A program made the translations under genes and the position numbers. The notes beneath the pieces are model-generated. The model was given only the letters and a program-made list of their open reading frames with translations. It was not told where the DNA came from and did no database searches. Shown in pieces: positions 63,763-64,000 of a DNA stretch of 64,000 nt. Every line of letters starts with the position of its first letter. The first letter of the stretch is position 1. The stretch comes from Asterias amurensis (lineage: Eukaryota; Echinodermata; Asteroidea; Forcipulatida; Asteriidae): the NCBI RefSeq assembly GCF_032118995.1, contig NC_092663.1, forward strand, positions 8,680,001 to 8,744,000. The letters run 5' to 3'.

Positions 63763-64000
63763 TTTAAAGGCAGTGGACACTATTGGTAATTGTCAAAGAC
63801 TAGGCTTCACAGTTGGTGTATCTCAACATATGCATAAAATAACTAACCTGTGAAAATTTGAGCTCAATCGGTCATCAAAGTTGCGAGATAATAATGAAAG
63901 AAGAAAACAGCCTAGTCATACGAAGTTGTGTGCGTTTAGATGGTTGATTTCGAGACCTCAATTTCTAAACTTGAAGTCTCAAAATCAAATTCAGGGAAAA
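63763..64000 (+). repeat. Family A element, cut by window end
   Basis: TTTAAAGGCAGTGGACACTA and the following left half, running off the window edge. Confidence 0.85.

Overview
The window is eukaryotic, intron-rich animal DNA. Its three recognisable or clearly modelled families (ARHGAP21/23, CNOT9, CCDC93) read as non-vertebrate deuterostome orthologues. Together with the many short inverted-repeat elements in the introns, this suggests an echinoderm, most likely a starfish; that placement is inference, since no marker gene fixes the species. All gene models were built by hand from GT/AG junctions, reading-frame phase and protein similarity remembered from the families. No alignment was run.

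Layout. (1) 1-23537, plus strand: the 3' part of an ARHGAP21/23-type RhoGAP gene. Twelve coding exons encode a PDZ domain, a very large disordered exon, a probable in-frame cassette exon, a PH domain, a RhoGAP domain and a long disordered C-terminus; the 5' exons lie outside the window. (2) 23538-32133: intergenic DNA, possibly with an unseen first exon of the next gene, full of inverted-repeat elements and one roughly 1 kb TA-flanked Tc1/mariner-like element. (3) 32134-38737, plus strand: CNOT9 (RQCD1/Rcd1), a core CCR4-NOT subunit, complete except for its start exon. (4) 38738-44355: CNOT9 3' region and repeats. (5) 44356-52168, minus strand: a nine-coding-exon gene for an N-terminal single-pass membrane protein with ankyrin repeats, which I do not recognise. 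(6) 52597-62643 and beyond, plus strand: CCDC93, a CCC-complex subunit, from its start codon through exon 10. The ankyrin gene and CCDC93 are divergent and share a short promoter interval with two CACGTG boxes and an inverted CCAAT box.

Most of the non-coding DNA is repeat. At least six families of 250-420 bp inverted-repeat elements (called A, B, C, D, E and N here) mostly end in TTAA-AG.../...CT-TTAA, and several share an internal core. There are also tRNA-derived SINE copies, two inverted copies of a retroelement 3' end, a PIF/Harbinger-derived element carrying an 80-codon transposase fragment, a fold-back element with tandemly repeated arms, and several minisatellites. One minisatellite (about 80 bp period) runs straight into the splice acceptor of a RhoGAP exon. 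A perfect hexamer array of about 500 bp lies in a CCDC93 intron.

No multi-gene novel system is evident. The best leads are the unrecognised ankyrin membrane gene and the duplicated splice acceptor inside it, the exon-overlapping minisatellite, and the fold-back element with minisatellite arms.
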